Assembly: GCA_020634115.1 (NCBI GenBank)
Contig: JACKCH010000010.1
Coordinates: 620,001 to 684,000 of the forward strand
Direction: 5' to 3'
Length of the DNA: 64,000 nt
Origin: Anaerolineaceae bacterium
GTDB taxonomy: Bacteria > Chloroflexota > Anaerolineae > Aggregatilineales > Phototrophicaceae
Below the pieces are notes generated by a model. The model searched no databases. It had not been told where the DNA came from and saw only the letters and a program-made list of their open reading frames with translations. A program made the position numbers and the translations under genes. Positions 34,288-42,463 of this stretch are shown here, one piece after another (the first letter of the stretch is position 1; each line of letters opens with the position of its first letter).

Positions 34288-34410
34288 GTAGACACCCTAA
34301 CGCCGTTTCACTCAAACCTGGGGATTGTACCAGAGAACAGCGGCGAAATTAATGCGGGAATATGCTACAATCAACCGTCTGTTCGGTTGCGGTTTAAAGG
34401 CTTTTGCACT

Positions 34411-34881
34411 GTGGCTACGTCATCCAATCCTCCCAATCCCCCGATCCGGCTGCTGGCGGCTTTCCAGGAACGGTTTCCCGAACAGCCCTTAACCTGGTTG
34501 GTGAATGCGCCTGGCTGGGAGATGTGGGCGGCAGCCGCGGCCTGTGACGGACACGATCTCACTCTGGCTGTACCGGACATGGAGGGGCAAACCACGTTCA
34601 GCCTGCGCAGCGCCAAAGGCAAACGTACAGTAGCGAACCGTCCGCTGCCCCGCTGGGCGCGTTACCCGGCAGGAACATTGGTCGCCCTGGGGGATATGGG
34701 ATTTGAAATCAGCGGGTTGAATATCGCTATGGTGGGGGAAGAACCACCCGGCCCGCGCTATGACTACGCGCTGGGGGTTGTGTTCGCGGCGCTGGCCTAC
34801 GAAATTCACGGCTACGACTATACGCGCGCGAACCTGATCGAAGTGGTTGAGCGTGTCCGGCGCGACTATATGGGGGAGTAA
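34411..34881 (+). CDS. Hypothetical protein
   Basis: About 156 residues from GTG 34411, with AAAGG some 10 nt upstream; a TTG at 34387 is an alternative start. The C-terminal half (GEEPPGPRYDYALGVVFAALAYE, then LIEVVERVRRDYMGE) recalls a segment in sugar-kinase-like proteins, but I cannot place it with certainty. There is no signal peptide or membrane helix. Its stop abuts the stop of the convergent gene downstream. Confidence 0.5.
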   Translation: MATSSNPPNPPIRLLAAFQERFPEQPLTWLVNAPGWEMWAAAAACDGHDLTLAVPDMEGQTTFSLRSAKGKRTVANRPLPRWARYPAGTLVALGDMGFEISGLNIAMVGEEPPGPRYDYALGVVFAALAYEIHGYDYTRANLIEVVERVRRDYMGE

Positions 34882-35148
34882 CTATCCCTCGCGCAGGTGC
34901 TGTTCCAATGGTGAAACCGCCCCGGAAAAACGCGGCGTGACGCTGTCCTCTATTTGGGAGATACCCAGTTCGCGCCGCCAGGCCTGATGTTCCTGCGCCA
35001 GTTTCAGCAGTTCGGTATGGCCGATGCCGTTCGGGTAAAACGTCGCCAGCAGGGTGAGCGCCTGCTGGAAACCGCGCCGGTAGGCTTTTTCCAGTGCCAG
35101 TTCAATATCGTCCCAGGTTATCGGTTCGCCCCGTTCATCCTGTAACAT
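34882..35148 (-). CDS. Small hypothetical protein
   Basis: An 88-residue protein with GAGGTGG upstream of its ATG. It begins MLQDERGEPITWDDIELALEKAYRRGFQQAL and looks helical. No family is recognised. It is convergent with the preceding gene with no space between the two stop codons. Confidence 0.5.
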   Translation of the reverse strand: MLQDERGEPITWDDIELALEKAYRRGFQQALTLLATFYPNGIGHTELLKLAQEHQAWRRELGISQIEDSVTPRFSGAVSPLEQHLREG

Positions 35149-35276
35149 CGTACCACCTCGTCTGTCCGTTTGAGTATCGCGTGGGCGTTCACCACGCTAA
35201 TCTTTAATACCAGCATAACATGTATTCAGCATAATGAGTCCTTTTTTCATGACCGGCGGAACATACGGGAGGATGG

Positions 35277-36131
35277 ATGACAGATTCTTTGCAGACCGCG
35301 ATTGTTGCGGCGCTTGATACCCCGATCAAAAGTGTTCATCCGCTCGGCGGCGGGATGGTTGGACAGGTCTACCGGGTGGCCCTGGTAGATGGGCGGCAGA
35401 TTGTGGCAAAGGCTGCCACCCCGGAAGCCCACCTGGAACGCGAGGGGTATATGCTGCGCTACCTGGCGGAACACAGCCATTTGCCGGTTCCGGCGGTGCT
35501 GTATTCCTCGGAAATGCTGCTGCTGATGGCCTACGTGGAGGGGAACAGCGCGTTTACCCCGGCGGTGGAACAACACGCGGCGGCGCTGCTGGCTGACCTG
35601 CACGGCATCACTGCTCCGGCCTATGGACTGGAACAGGCAACGCTGATTGGTGGGCTGCACCAGCCGAACCCCTGGACGGACTCCTGGGTGGATTTCTTCC
35701 GCGATCAACGGCTGCGGTACATGGCGGGGGTGGCGCACCGGGCCGGGCGGCTGCCGGACACGCTGCTCAGGCGCATTGAGACCTTCGCGCAGAATCTCGG
35801 TCAATGGCTGATTGAGCCGGAACGCCCCGCGCTGCTTCACGGGGACGTGTGGACGACGAACGTGCTGGCGGCGGGCGGGCGCATCACGGCCTTCATTGAC
35901 CCGGCCATCTATTACGGCCACCCGGAAATCGAACTGGCGTTCATCACGCTGTTCAACACCTTCGGGACGGCGTTCTTTGAGCATTACGCGGCATTACACC
36001 CCATCTCACCGGGATTCTGGGAGGAACGGCGCGACATCTATAATCTGTATCCCCTGCTGGTGCATGTGCGTCTGTTCGGGGGCGGCTACGTGGGCGGTGT
36101 AGACCGCACCCTGCGGCGCTTTGGGTATTAA
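35277..36131 (+). CDS. Fructosamine-kinase-family phosphotransferase
   Basis: The 284-residue protein has the FN3K/aminoglycoside-phosphotransferase fold: glycine-rich PLGGGMVGQVYRV, an ATP-binding Lys in QIVAKAA, and the catalytic LLHGDVWTTNVL (about 186) with IDPAIYYGHPEIELAF (about 206), the fructosamine-kinase signature. Such enzymes phosphorylate ketosamines on glycated amines so that the sugar is released. GGGAGG lies just before the ATG. Its last four bases overlap the end of the convergent fused E1 gene. Confidence 0.82.
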   Translation: MTDSLQTAIVAALDTPIKSVHPLGGGMVGQVYRVALVDGRQIVAKAATPEAHLEREGYMLRYLAEHSHLPVPAVLYSSEMLLLMAYVEGNSAFTPAVEQHAAALLADLHGITAPAYGLEQATLIGGLHQPNPWTDSWVDFFRDQRLRYMAGVAHRAGRLPDTLLRRIETFAQNLGQWLIEPERPALLHGDVWTTNVLAAGGRITAFIDPAIYYGHPEIELAFITLFNTFGTAFFEHYAALHPISPGFWEERRDIYNLYPLLVHVRLFGGGYVGGVDRTLRRFGY

Positions 36132-38191
36132 AACCCTGCCAGTTCCGCCATTTTCTCCCGTATCAAGGCGACGGTTGGCACCACCGCGTCCATCAGATGG
36201 GTACTGAAAGGCACAGGCGAGATGGGCGCACCGAGCCGCACCACCGGGGCATCCAGGTCGAGGAAACCATTTTCAGCTACTGTCGCCGCGATTTCCGCCC
36301 CGAAGCCGCCGAACAGAATATCCTCATGGACGACCAGGCATTTCCCGGTTTTGCGGACCGACTCCAGCATGGCGGTTTTATCCCAGGGGGAGAGCGTGCG
36401 TAGATCGAGGATTTCGATGCTGAATTCCAGCCCTTTCGCCGCTTCCTCGCAGCGTTCCACCATCGCGCCCCACGTCACCACCGTCAGGTCGTCGCCCCGC
36501 GTGACGTGTTTGGCGACGCCGAAGGGCAGCATGTAGTCATCGCCGGGATACGGACGCCGCGCCCAGGCCGCATCCAGCATGGCGCGATGCTCGAAAAAGA
36601 CCACGGGGTCATTGCCGCGCAGCGCCGTGCGCAGCAGCCCCACCGTGTCCTCAGCATTCGAAGGGCAGGCGAACAGCAGCCCCGGCTGGTGCGCGAACGT
36701 GATTTCACTGGTGACACTGTGCCAGGGGTCGCCGATTTTGCGATAGCCGCCGGGGATGCGGATCACAACCGGCGCGGCGAAACGGTTATTCGTCCGCCAG
36801 CGCACCGTACCACAGTTGTTGATCTGTTCGGTGGCGGGGTCGGCGTATTTGCGGAACTGGATTTCCGGCACCGGCACGAGGCCAGCATACGTCATGCCGA
36901 CTGCCCGGCCCACAATCCCCTCTTCCGAAAGGCTGGTATCAAACACCCGTCGTTCGCCATACCGCGCCTGCAAGTCGGTGGTGGCCGCGTGGACGCCCCC
37001 CTTGTGACCGACATCCTCGCCAAAAACCAGGACGTGCGGATTCAGCCGCAGTTCCACATCCAGCGTGCGCCGGATGGCTTCAATCATGTTGATTCGCTGC
37101 GGGCTGGGCGGGTTGGGCGTGTCACTCCCGGTGGGTGGTTGGATGCCCGCTCCCGCCAGGCCGCCGACGATTTGCGGGTGCGCCGGGTCGGAAAACACGC
37201 GCCGGGCTGCCGTAGCGGGGTCGGGGAAGGGCTGCGCCAGCGCCGCGTCCCGCGCCGCTGTAACCGTCTGGTGCGCCTCATTCACCAGCGCCTCCCACCC
37301 GGCCTCATCCAGTAAGGCCGGGACGAGGTAATCGTGGAGGGCAGCAATCGGGTCGCGTGACCATTCATCCGCCCGCCGTTCCTCGGTTTTGTAGGCCTGG
37401 TTATCCACGCTGGAATGCCCGGAAAGACGCGGGACATGCAGCCGCAGCAGTGCCGGGCCGTGCCACTCGCGCACCGCGTCCATCGCGTTTTTCACCAGTT
37501 CCGCCGTTTCCGCCGGGGACGTGCCGCTGCCGTCAAATACTCGCAAATTGTTGAAAGCGGCGAGATTCGTGGCGATATTGGCCTGGGGAGTCTGGTGGGG
37601 GCCGACCACCGAAATCGCAAAATCGTTATCTTCAATGACGATCAGCAGGGGGAGTTGTAGCGTGGTCGCCATCGTCAGGCATGACCAGAAGCCATTCGCC
37701 GCTACCGAGCCATCCCCGCCGAACACGACGCTGATACCCCCCTGGATAGCCTCTTCGCCCAATTCGTGTCGTTGGTAAAGGAGCGCCTGGGCATAACCCG
37801 CTGCCGGGGTGTACTGTGAACCCACATCGGCGGCCATCGGCAGTACCATCGCCCGCCCACGCCGTTCCAGGCTGAAGACCACACCCACATCGCGGCCACC
37901 GCTCAGACTGCCTGCCCGTGCCATGTCGGAGGCGAGCGCCTCTTCCGGCGTGAGGCCACAACCGAACAGGAAGGGACGGGAACGATAATAGGCGCTGGCG
38001 GCGTCGTACGGGTGGGTCAGCAGTTGACTGAGGAGCAGCGGGCCGAGTTCATGCCCGCGTGCTGAGAACTGGTAAGTCACCACCCCCTGCGGGACCAGTT
38101 CGTTTTCTTCCATTTCGTCCATAAACCGGGAAATCAGCGCCAGCCGCGCCACTTCGAGCCAATCAAATGTGGGATGTAGGGTCGTAGTCAA
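36128..38191 (-). CDS. Fused E1 alpha/beta 2-oxoacid dehydrogenase component
   Basis: The 687-residue protein joins both halves of a thiamine-dependent E1: an alpha part (about 1-335, with GGDGSVAANGFWSC and VIEDNDFAISV) and a beta part (about 360-687, with VFGEDVGHKGGVH, SEEGIVGRAVG and VVHEDILFGGFG). It would decarboxylate branched-chain 2-oxoacids or pyruvate and feed a lipoyl E2. The start appears to be TTG 38191, with AGGAG 7 nt upstream; no ATG fits. No E2 or E3 gene adjoins it, and the separate E1/E2 set at 8452-11818 is unrelated in architecture. Confidence 0.85.
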   Translation of the reverse strand: MTTTLHPTFDWLEVARLALISRFMDEMEENELVPQGVVTYQFSARGHELGPLLLSQLLTHPYDAASAYYRSRPFLFGCGLTPEEALASDMARAGSLSGGRDVGVVFSLERRGRAMVLPMAADVGSQYTPAAGYAQALLYQRHELGEEAIQGGISVVFGGDGSVAANGFWSCLTMATTLQLPLLIVIEDNDFAISVVGPHQTPQANIATNLAAFNNLRVFDGSGTSPAETAELVKNAMDAVREWHGPALLRLHVPRLSGHSSVDNQAYKTEERRADEWSRDPIAALHDYLVPALLDEAGWEALVNEAHQTVTAARDAALAQPFPDPATAARRVFSDPAHPQIVGGLAGAGIQPPTGSDTPNPPSPQRINMIEAIRRTLDVELRLNPHVLVFGEDVGHKGGVHAATTDLQARYGERRVFDTSLSEEGIVGRAVGMTYAGLVPVPEIQFRKYADPATEQINNCGTVRWRTNNRFAAPVVIRIPGGYRKIGDPWHSVTSEITFAHQPGLLFACPSNAEDTVGLLRTALRGNDPVVFFEHRAMLDAAWARRPYPGDDYMLPFGVAKHVTRGDDLTVVTWGAMVERCEEAAKGLEFSIEILDLRTLSPWDKTAMLESVRKTGKCLVVHEDILFGGFGAEIAATVAENGFLDLDAPVVRLGAPISPVPFSTHLMDAVVPTVALIREKMAELAGF

Positions 38192-38328
38192 ACGTCTTGC
38201 TCCTGGGAATATCGCATACTCTTTAGCGGGATTGTACCTGAGGCATGTCAGCTAGCCAAATAGAAGAGGGAGTACCATCTTTCCAGGTAAAATAGGAGTC
38301 AAACCCTGGATTCCCTGACGAGGTATTG

Positions 38329-39117
38329 ATGAATAACGTCCATCTCGATTCGCAAAAACTCACCGAACTACCTGACACACTCATTGGACAGACGGCACTG
38401 GCTCACCTGAGTGTTTATGATAACGCACTCCGCAGCTTGCCGGACTGGTTATGGGCGCTCACCGGATTAGAAACCCTGAATGTGGCGACTAACCAGTTAG
38501 CGACTCTTTCTGAACAAATTGGGAAACTTGAAAACCTGCGGATGCTGGATATCGGTCATAATCAGATTACCGTGCTGCCGGATGCCCTGGGTAATCTCCC
38601 GTCACTCACGGATTTTCTGTATCTGAGCGACAATGGCATTGAAGGACTCCCGGCGACTCTGACGAATCTCTCGCGTCTGCGTTATCTCAACGTGTCCGAT
38701 AACCGCCTCACGTTGCTACCTGATGACCTGGGGCATATGACTGGATTAGTTGAACTGAGGGCGTATCGCAATCCCCTGACAATGCTGCCGGACTCAATCG
38801 GGCTGCTGGTCAACCTGCGCGAACTGTATCTCGACCAGACGCCCCTCACATCCTTACCGGAGAGTATTGGCGGTTTATGTGATCTGCGAGTTTTGTCACT
38901 GCGGGGATGCCGTTTACAGGCGTTACCGGCGTCTATTGGCGAGTTACGCCGGTTACGCCATCTTGACTTGCGTGAGAATCGGCTTACGGCGCTGCCAGAA
39001 TCTGTTTTAGCATTACCTGACCTGGAAAAACTCGATCTGCGTTGGAATCACAGCCTCGAACTCCCGCAGTCCTGGCTGGCGACGTTGACGGCGCGAGGCT
39101 GCCTCGTGTATCAATGA
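38329..39117 (+). CDS. Cytoplasmic leucine-rich repeat protein
   Basis: The 262-residue protein starts at ATG 38329 behind GAGG and has no signal peptide. Almost the whole length is about ten to eleven leucine-rich repeats of 23 residues, for example LENLRMLDIGHNQITVLPDAL and LVNLRELYLDQTPLTSLPES. The pattern LPxxIGxLxxLxxLxLxxNxL is that of bacterial and plant-type cytosolic LRR proteins, which form a curved binding surface. There is no GTPase or kinase domain. The partner is unknown. Confidence 0.85.
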   Translation: MNNVHLDSQKLTELPDTLIGQTALAHLSVYDNALRSLPDWLWALTGLETLNVATNQLATLSEQIGKLENLRMLDIGHNQITVLPDALGNLPSLTDFLYLSDNGIEGLPATLTNLSRLRYLNVSDNRLTLLPDDLGHMTGLVELRAYRNPLTMLPDSIGLLVNLRELYLDQTPLTSLPESIGGLCDLRVLSLRGCRLQALPASIGELRRLRHLDLRENRLTALPESVLALPDLEKLDLRWNHSLELPQSWLATLTARGCLVYQ

Positions 39118-39136
39118 ACTTCTCTGGCTACGGGGT

Positions 39137-39161
39137 GTAGGGGAGAGTCTGAGACTCTCCC
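39137..39161. repeat. GTAGGGGAGAGTC-type palindrome
   Basis: GTAG is followed by GGGAGAGTC-tga-GACTCTCCC, a perfect 9-bp stem between two convergent genes. It resembles the hairpin at 3121 and may end both transcripts, although T-runs are weak. Confidence 0.6.
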
Positions 39162-39172
39162 GGAAAGCACCC

Positions 39173-40081
39173 TTATTGTTCCCCCGCTGTCTTACGCGCA
39201 TACAGAATCACGCCGGTGTTCCGCAGCAGTTTGAACCGCACCAGCAGCCGGTCTACCGCGCACAGGCCGTGCAGTAGGGGCAGCGCCGCCCAATCCGGCA
39301 GTTTCACTTGGTGCGTGATATATCCCGTCACCGCCGGGGAATCCACCCGGCGCTCAACTGTGAAACGTTCTCCGATGAGTTTCACCCAGTCATGTTCCCG
39401 GCCAGCGCCCTCAAAAGGGGAAAGCCCCTCGGCCTCAATGCTGGCTTTGATGCGAGAAGGCGACTTCAGCCCAAAACGCAGCAGCCCGCGCAGTTTCTCG
39501 CCATAGCTCACCTGCGTCGGCAGCAGGAACATCAGTCCGCTGGCGACCAGCACCGTCGGCAGACTTTCCTCCCCGTGTGAATCGGACGCCCACAACAGAC
39601 CGCCCGGCTTGAGCGCCTTGTAAATCTGTGCAATCACATGATCCATCCGTACCAGGTGATGCAGCGTACCTTTCACCGCGATCACATCGTAGGTTGCCGC
39701 TGGAAGTTCCAGCGTGTTCAGGTCAGCTACCTCGTAAGTGACGCTTCCGTTGACCGTCTCTTGAATTGTCTCATAGTAGCGGCGGGCGACGTTGAGCGCC
39801 TTGTCGCTGATGTCCATGCCGGTAGCATTCGCGCCGCGCTGTGCCATCGCCAGTGTCAACCACCCGGACGCGCAGCCGAGTTCCAGTGTCGCCATGCTCG
39901 GTTGGACGTGTTCCAGGAAGGCGTCAATATCGGCCTGATGGTAGATGATGTTATGGCGCAGGCTGCGGTGATAGCGCCAGTCTGGAGGCGTCTCCTGTGC
40001 CTGTCGTTCAGCATCCGTCCCCCACAATTCGGCCTCGCCCGCCAGTTGCTGCTCATAATCGTTGGTCGGTATCATCGTCAT
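39173..40081 (-). CDS. SAM-dependent class I methyltransferase
   Basis: The 302-residue protein starts at ATG 40081. Its first four bases (ATGA) overlap the stop of the upstream CAP-like gene, so translation is coupled. The SAM motif is LELGCASGWLTLAMAQ (about 60), followed by GMDISDKALNVAR and a DVIAVKGTLHHLV segment. The C-terminal 130 residues contain membrane-prone and basic stretches and may bind the substrate. The longer frame into the upstream gene is rejected. It is the third gene of the TIR-CAP/CAP/methyltransferase unit; small molecules, lipids and proteins are all possible substrates. Confidence 0.82.
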   Translation of the reverse strand: MTMIPTNDYEQQLAGEAELWGTDAERQAQETPPDWRYHRSLRHNIIYHQADIDAFLEHVQPSMATLELGCASGWLTLAMAQRGANATGMDISDKALNVARRYYETIQETVNGSVTYEVADLNTLELPAATYDVIAVKGTLHHLVRMDHVIAQIYKALKPGGLLWASDSHGEESLPTVLVASGLMFLLPTQVSYGEKLRGLLRFGLKSPSRIKASIEAEGLSPFEGAGREHDWVKLIGERFTVERRVDSPAVTGYITHQVKLPDWAALPLLHGLCAVDRLLVRFKLLRNTGVILYARKTAGEQ

Positions 40082-41145
40082 GGCGCTGTCGGCGTGGGCA
40101 GCGGCGCGCTGGCTGTTGCCGTCAGAATCGCTTCGATGGTTGGTTGCAAGGGCGCGTACAGCGTCGCTTGGGCGGCGGCGGTCTGCGTCATTTGCGCCAG
40201 TCCCAGCGGCGTTGCCAGATTGCTGTCGGGTGCTGGTGTACGTGGGTCGGTATACGTCACCTGAGCAGAAGATACCACCGTGCGCCCGGCAGCGTCGCAC
40301 ATCTGCACATAGACGGTCTTAAGGCCGCTGCCATCACTCAATGTGTATGGTAGATAAGGACGGTACGACTCCCATCCTGCGGGGAGTGTGATACCTGTCG
40401 GGCAGGTTTCCTTGCCCGGTGTTTCGGAAACCCGAATCGCCTGCACACGGCCAATTACGTCAATGTTATCAATCCGATCCCCGTTCGTATGCGTGTTTTC
40501 ATTGTGCGGACGGACATACACATTTCGGCTACTAACCTGTTCCACGACGACCTTAAGGTCGGTAATGACGACAGGCAGCTCGTTAGGGCGAGCAGCAAAT
40601 AACAGCATATAGTAGTATCTATCCGAGTCCGGGTCATCCACAAACCCGATACCGACTTCGCGGTATTTCGGGTCGCCCAATGGCAGGAAGCTTCGCTTAT
40701 CCCGCGCCATTGCCCGGCTGAAAACCGTACGCTGCGGCTTTTGTGAATCATCAATCAGATACGAAATCACCGCATCCGGACCGACCCGCCCTAGGCGTGC
40801 CGGGATAAAGTCCACCACGTAACCATCGGAGTACTGCGCATACGCGGTTTGTGCCAGCAGTTGGTCAATGTTTTGACCGTCACTGTTAATGTACACATCC
40901 ACGACTGTTTCACTGTTGTCGTAGCGCTGTTTGAGGTCAGCGGCGAACTCCTGAGCAATCCGATTCAGGTCGGCATTCGGGACAAGCGGCTGAAGGCCAT
41001 TCGGACGGCGGAACTCGTTGATGGCATCCAGGATCATCGTCTGGTTCGTATCCAGCATTCCGGTCTGTGCTTGCAGTGTCATGCCGTTCACCAGCAAGAG
41101 CGCCGCCAGTAGCAGACCCAGCATGGACAATTGTCGAATACGCAT
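40078..41145 (-). CDS. Secreted CAP/SCP-like domain protein
   Basis: The 355-residue protein has a signal peptide (SMLGLLLAALLLVNGMTLQAQ) and a CAP-like domain with MILDAINEFRRPNGLQPLVP and LNRIAQEFAADLKQ, followed by a linker and an outer domain of about 120 residues with two cysteines. A Thr/Ala/Pro-rich tail ends the protein. Its ribosome site GGAGGG lies inside the last codons of the TIR gene (3 bp separate the genes), so the two are translationally linked. The CAP domain aligns with the C-terminal part of the TIR protein. Confidence 0.72.
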   Translation of the reverse strand: MRIRQLSMLGLLLAALLLVNGMTLQAQTGMLDTNQTMILDAINEFRRPNGLQPLVPNADLNRIAQEFAADLKQRYDNSETVVDVYINSDGQNIDQLLAQTAYAQYSDGYVVDFIPARLGRVGPDAVISYLIDDSQKPQRTVFSRAMARDKRSFLPLGDPKYREVGIGFVDDPDSDRYYYMLLFAARPNELPVVITDLKVVVEQVSSRNVYVRPHNENTHTNGDRIDNIDVIGRVQAIRVSETPGKETCPTGITLPAGWESYRPYLPYTLSDGSGLKTVYVQMCDAAGRTVVSSAQVTYTDPRTPAPDSNLATPLGLAQMTQTAAAQATLYAPLQPTIEAILTATASAPLPTPTAP

Positions 41146-41148
41146 GAA

Positions 41149-42288
41149 CTAGCCCTCCGATCCGATAATTAAGATAAAATACAATTTGTCTGTATCGATG
41201 GAACGCTCCTGCGCGAGGCCGTAATAGCGGGCGTTGGCTTGCAGGTCAGGGTTGCCCTGAATTTGCAATTGGAGCAGCAGATCATCCAGCGGAAAATTCC
41301 CATCTCGGACTTCCACGAACATCGCCACGTCTTCCGTCGAGGCATACCCGGCTTCAGCCGCAACCGTCTGAATATCCCGTCCTGCATCATCCACATACAG
41401 ATTAGTCGCGGGTAAAGCATCCGGCAAAATGGAAAGCAGATAATTGAGATGCCGCTGTGCCAGCGCCTGTAAAGTCGCATCTTCCGTCAAAGGGACGTAC
41501 TCGTTGGCCTCGCGCCAGGTGTTGAGCGCCTCAATGCTGGCCGGGTCATTGAGGATATCAAGGGGGGGAGCGGCGGTTTCCTCAGGCTCCGGCGTATCGG
41601 TTACGGAGGAGCTATCCGGTGTCGATTCCGGTTGTGAAACGGGTGGATTAGCCACAATAAAAAGTGTCAGCGCAGCCACTACCAGTACCAGCGTGGCAAT
41701 CGGCCATAGTCGCCATAGCCCCGGTTTCGCTGGGAGAGGGGATACGGACTGTGCCTGTTCATCTGCCGGGCTGAACACGTCGCTCAGGCTCTGCGCAGGT
41801 GGATTAGCAATAGCCTGTTGAAAGACCTCGTCCTCGTCCTCAAAGTTGACCTTATCCACCTTATGAGTCTGGGTGACGTTCTCGCCCCGTTGCGAACGGC
41901 GTGCTGCTGCTTCTCCCAGGGAAACAAAAAAATTCTCTTCCGGCAGTTTGCCCCCGCGCACATCCGTATATTGGGTGCGGACGAACAGCTCCCAGTTAGG
42001 TGTATCCAGGCTGCCCGCCAACCACAGTGGGAAAATTGGCTTATCGTACTTGAGTGCCAGAGTAATCTCACGCTGCACCCAGTCGGAACTATCGGATTCC
42101 GGCGTCATAATCACAATAAACGCACCGCATGACCGCAGCGCCAGTACAATTGACCGCCACCAGTCCACACTGGCTCGTAGCTCCCGGTCATCAATCCACA
42201 CATCGAAGCCTTCGTCGCGCAGTTTGTTCACCAACTGGCGGGCATAATCCTTATTTTGTTTGCTGTAGCTAATAAAAACGTGCGACAT
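41149..42288 (-). CDS. TIR domain - transmembrane - CAP-like fusion protein
   Basis: The 379-residue protein starts at ATG 42288; a longer frame adds an unlikely leader. Residues 1-130 are a TIR domain (MSHVFISYSKQNKDYARQL, WIDDRE, then DWVQREITLAL with Glu74 at the NAD-cleaving position of TIR enzymes). An acidic linker leads to one hydrophobic helix (about 194-213), a Ser/Thr/Pro/Glu linker and, from about 247, a CAP-like domain (ALNTWREANEYVPLTEDATLQALAQRH). The TIR part would be inside the cell and the CAP part outside. The combination is unusual and suggests an outside-to-inside signal. It starts a three-gene operon with a secreted CAP protein and a methyltransferase. Confidence 0.8.
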   Translation of the reverse strand: MSHVFISYSKQNKDYARQLVNKLRDEGFDVWIDDRELRASVDWWRSIVLALRSCGAFIVIMTPESDSSDWVQREITLALKYDKPIFPLWLAGSLDTPNWELFVRTQYTDVRGGKLPEENFFVSLGEAAARRSQRGENVTQTHKVDKVNFEDEDEVFQQAIANPPAQSLSDVFSPADEQAQSVSPLPAKPGLWRLWPIATLVLVVAALTLFIVANPPVSQPESTPDSSSVTDTPEPEETAAPPLDILNDPASIEALNTWREANEYVPLTEDATLQALAQRHLNYLLSILPDALPATNLYVDDAGRDIQTVAAEAGYASTEDVAMFVEVRDGNFPLDDLLLQLQIQGNPDLQANARYYGLAQERSIDTDKLYFILIIGSEG

Positions 42289-42399
42289 AACACTCTTTCC
42301 CCGTTTTGGATGCCCCAGATGCACCACGCATCGCGCAAGAAACAGTCTACCTTATTCCAGGCATTCAGGGCAATGTGTATCGCTTAACGAACGACAGTA

Positions 42400-42441
42400 G
42401 TAAAACAAAAACAGGGTCAAATCGGCAGATTCGACCCTGTT
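42400..42441 (-). terminator. Rho-independent terminator of the flippase gene
   Basis: On the minus strand AACAGGGTC with extended pairing to GACCCTGTT (centre GAATCtgccGATTt) is followed by TTTGTTTT. It lies 23 bp after the flippase stop. Confidence 0.88.
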
Positions 42442-42463
42442 CAGAATGCCATCCATAGAGGGG

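Noticed and set aside
36506..37315. Open frame antisense to the fused E1 gene
   Set aside because: The fused E1 motifs are on the other strand and this frame has no recognisable domain.
40082..40300. Upstream extension of the methyltransferase gene
   Set aside because: It lies wholly inside the preceding CAP-like gene and has an Arg- and Ser-rich shadow composition; ATG 40081 overlapping the stop by ATGA is a better start.
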